Made by a program: the position numbers and the translations under genes
Notes under the pieces: generated by a model
Databases searched by the model: none
What the model was told of the DNA's origin: nothing
Seen by the model: the letters and a program-made list of their open reading frames with translations, nothing else
Assembly (NCBI GenBank): GCA_003565775.1
Contig: PXAT01000074.1
Span: 1-34,257 of the forward strand
DNA length: 34,257 bases
Direction: 5' to 3'
From: Ectothiorhodospiraceae bacterium
GTDB lineage: Bacteria > Pseudomonadota > Gammaproteobacteria > Nitrococcales > Aquisalimonadaceae
In this document: one piece after another, positions 34,256 to 34,257 of the stretch
Layout: the number at the start of each line of letters is the position of its first letter
Position numbering within the stretch: position 1 is the stretch's first letter

Positions 34256-34257
34256 CC

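Larger units (their letters stand above)
33922..34257. other. Right-edge non-coding stretch with repeats and hairpins
   Basis: These 336 bases hold no supportable gene. They contain a hairpin after the pyr operon, the second copy of the dispersed repeat, an inverted partner of its CCGCATTTT motif near 34105-34118, and a nested hairpin at the window end. Short open frames overlap the repeat on both strands and are not convincing. Confidence 0.6.

Overview
The window is a high-GC gammaproteobacterial chromosome segment. Its backbone follows the gene order of the Pseudomonas aeruginosa PA0400-PA0430 region and its metK/tkt neighbourhood: metK, ahcY, metF, bioA, rsmE, a Chp/Pil chemosensory cluster, gshB, a tonB3-like gene, yqgE/algH, ruvX, pyrR, pyrB and pyrC'. 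Codon use is GC-rich throughout and non-ATG starts are common. No phage, insertion sequence, tRNA, rRNA or CRISPR array was seen. The species cannot be named; a Chromatiales-, Salinisphaerales- or Xanthomonadales-like gammaproteobacterium is plausible.

Layout. (1) 307-5886: a TetR-family regulator faces away from a four-gene lipid operon (FAD oxidoreductase, DUF1365 protein, cyclopropane-fatty-acyl-phospholipid-synthase-like methyltransferase, MFS_2/GPH transporter). Near-identical palindromic sites lie before both transcription units. (2) 5970-7313: a single lipoprotein gene between two intrinsic terminators. (3) 7435-11673, minus strand: tkt-epd-pgk, central carbon metabolism plus the erythrose-4-phosphate branch to vitamin B6. 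(4) 12174-17220, plus strand: metK, an SAH riboswitch, ahcY, metF and bioA. These make SAM, clear SAH, regenerate methyl groups and use SAM as an amino donor for biotin. (5) 17344-27107, minus strand: pilG, pilH, pilI, pilJ, chpA, chpC and rsmE. This is a type IV pilus chemosensory system with a receptor lacking a periplasmic domain and without local methylation enzymes. (6) 27384-33921, plus strand: gshB, then a tightly packed tonB-yqgE-ruvX-pyrR-pyrB-pyrC'-pyrK-like operon. The dihydroorotase has lost metal ligands, and the PyrK-like protein has no iron-sulfur cysteines.

Non-coding structure is unusually rich. A 78-bp dispersed repeat occurs twice (28313-28390 and 33987-34064), and its first copy supplies the stop codon of gshB. 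Alternating inverted 15-mers before tonB could form mutually exclusive hairpins. A fold-back element fills the bioA/rsmE convergent gap exactly, and the last 100 bases fold into a nested hairpin. The observations I rate most worth following are the shared operator pair of the lipid operon, the sensor-less PilJ, the dead PyrC' with a clusterless PyrK-like partner, and the repeat family.
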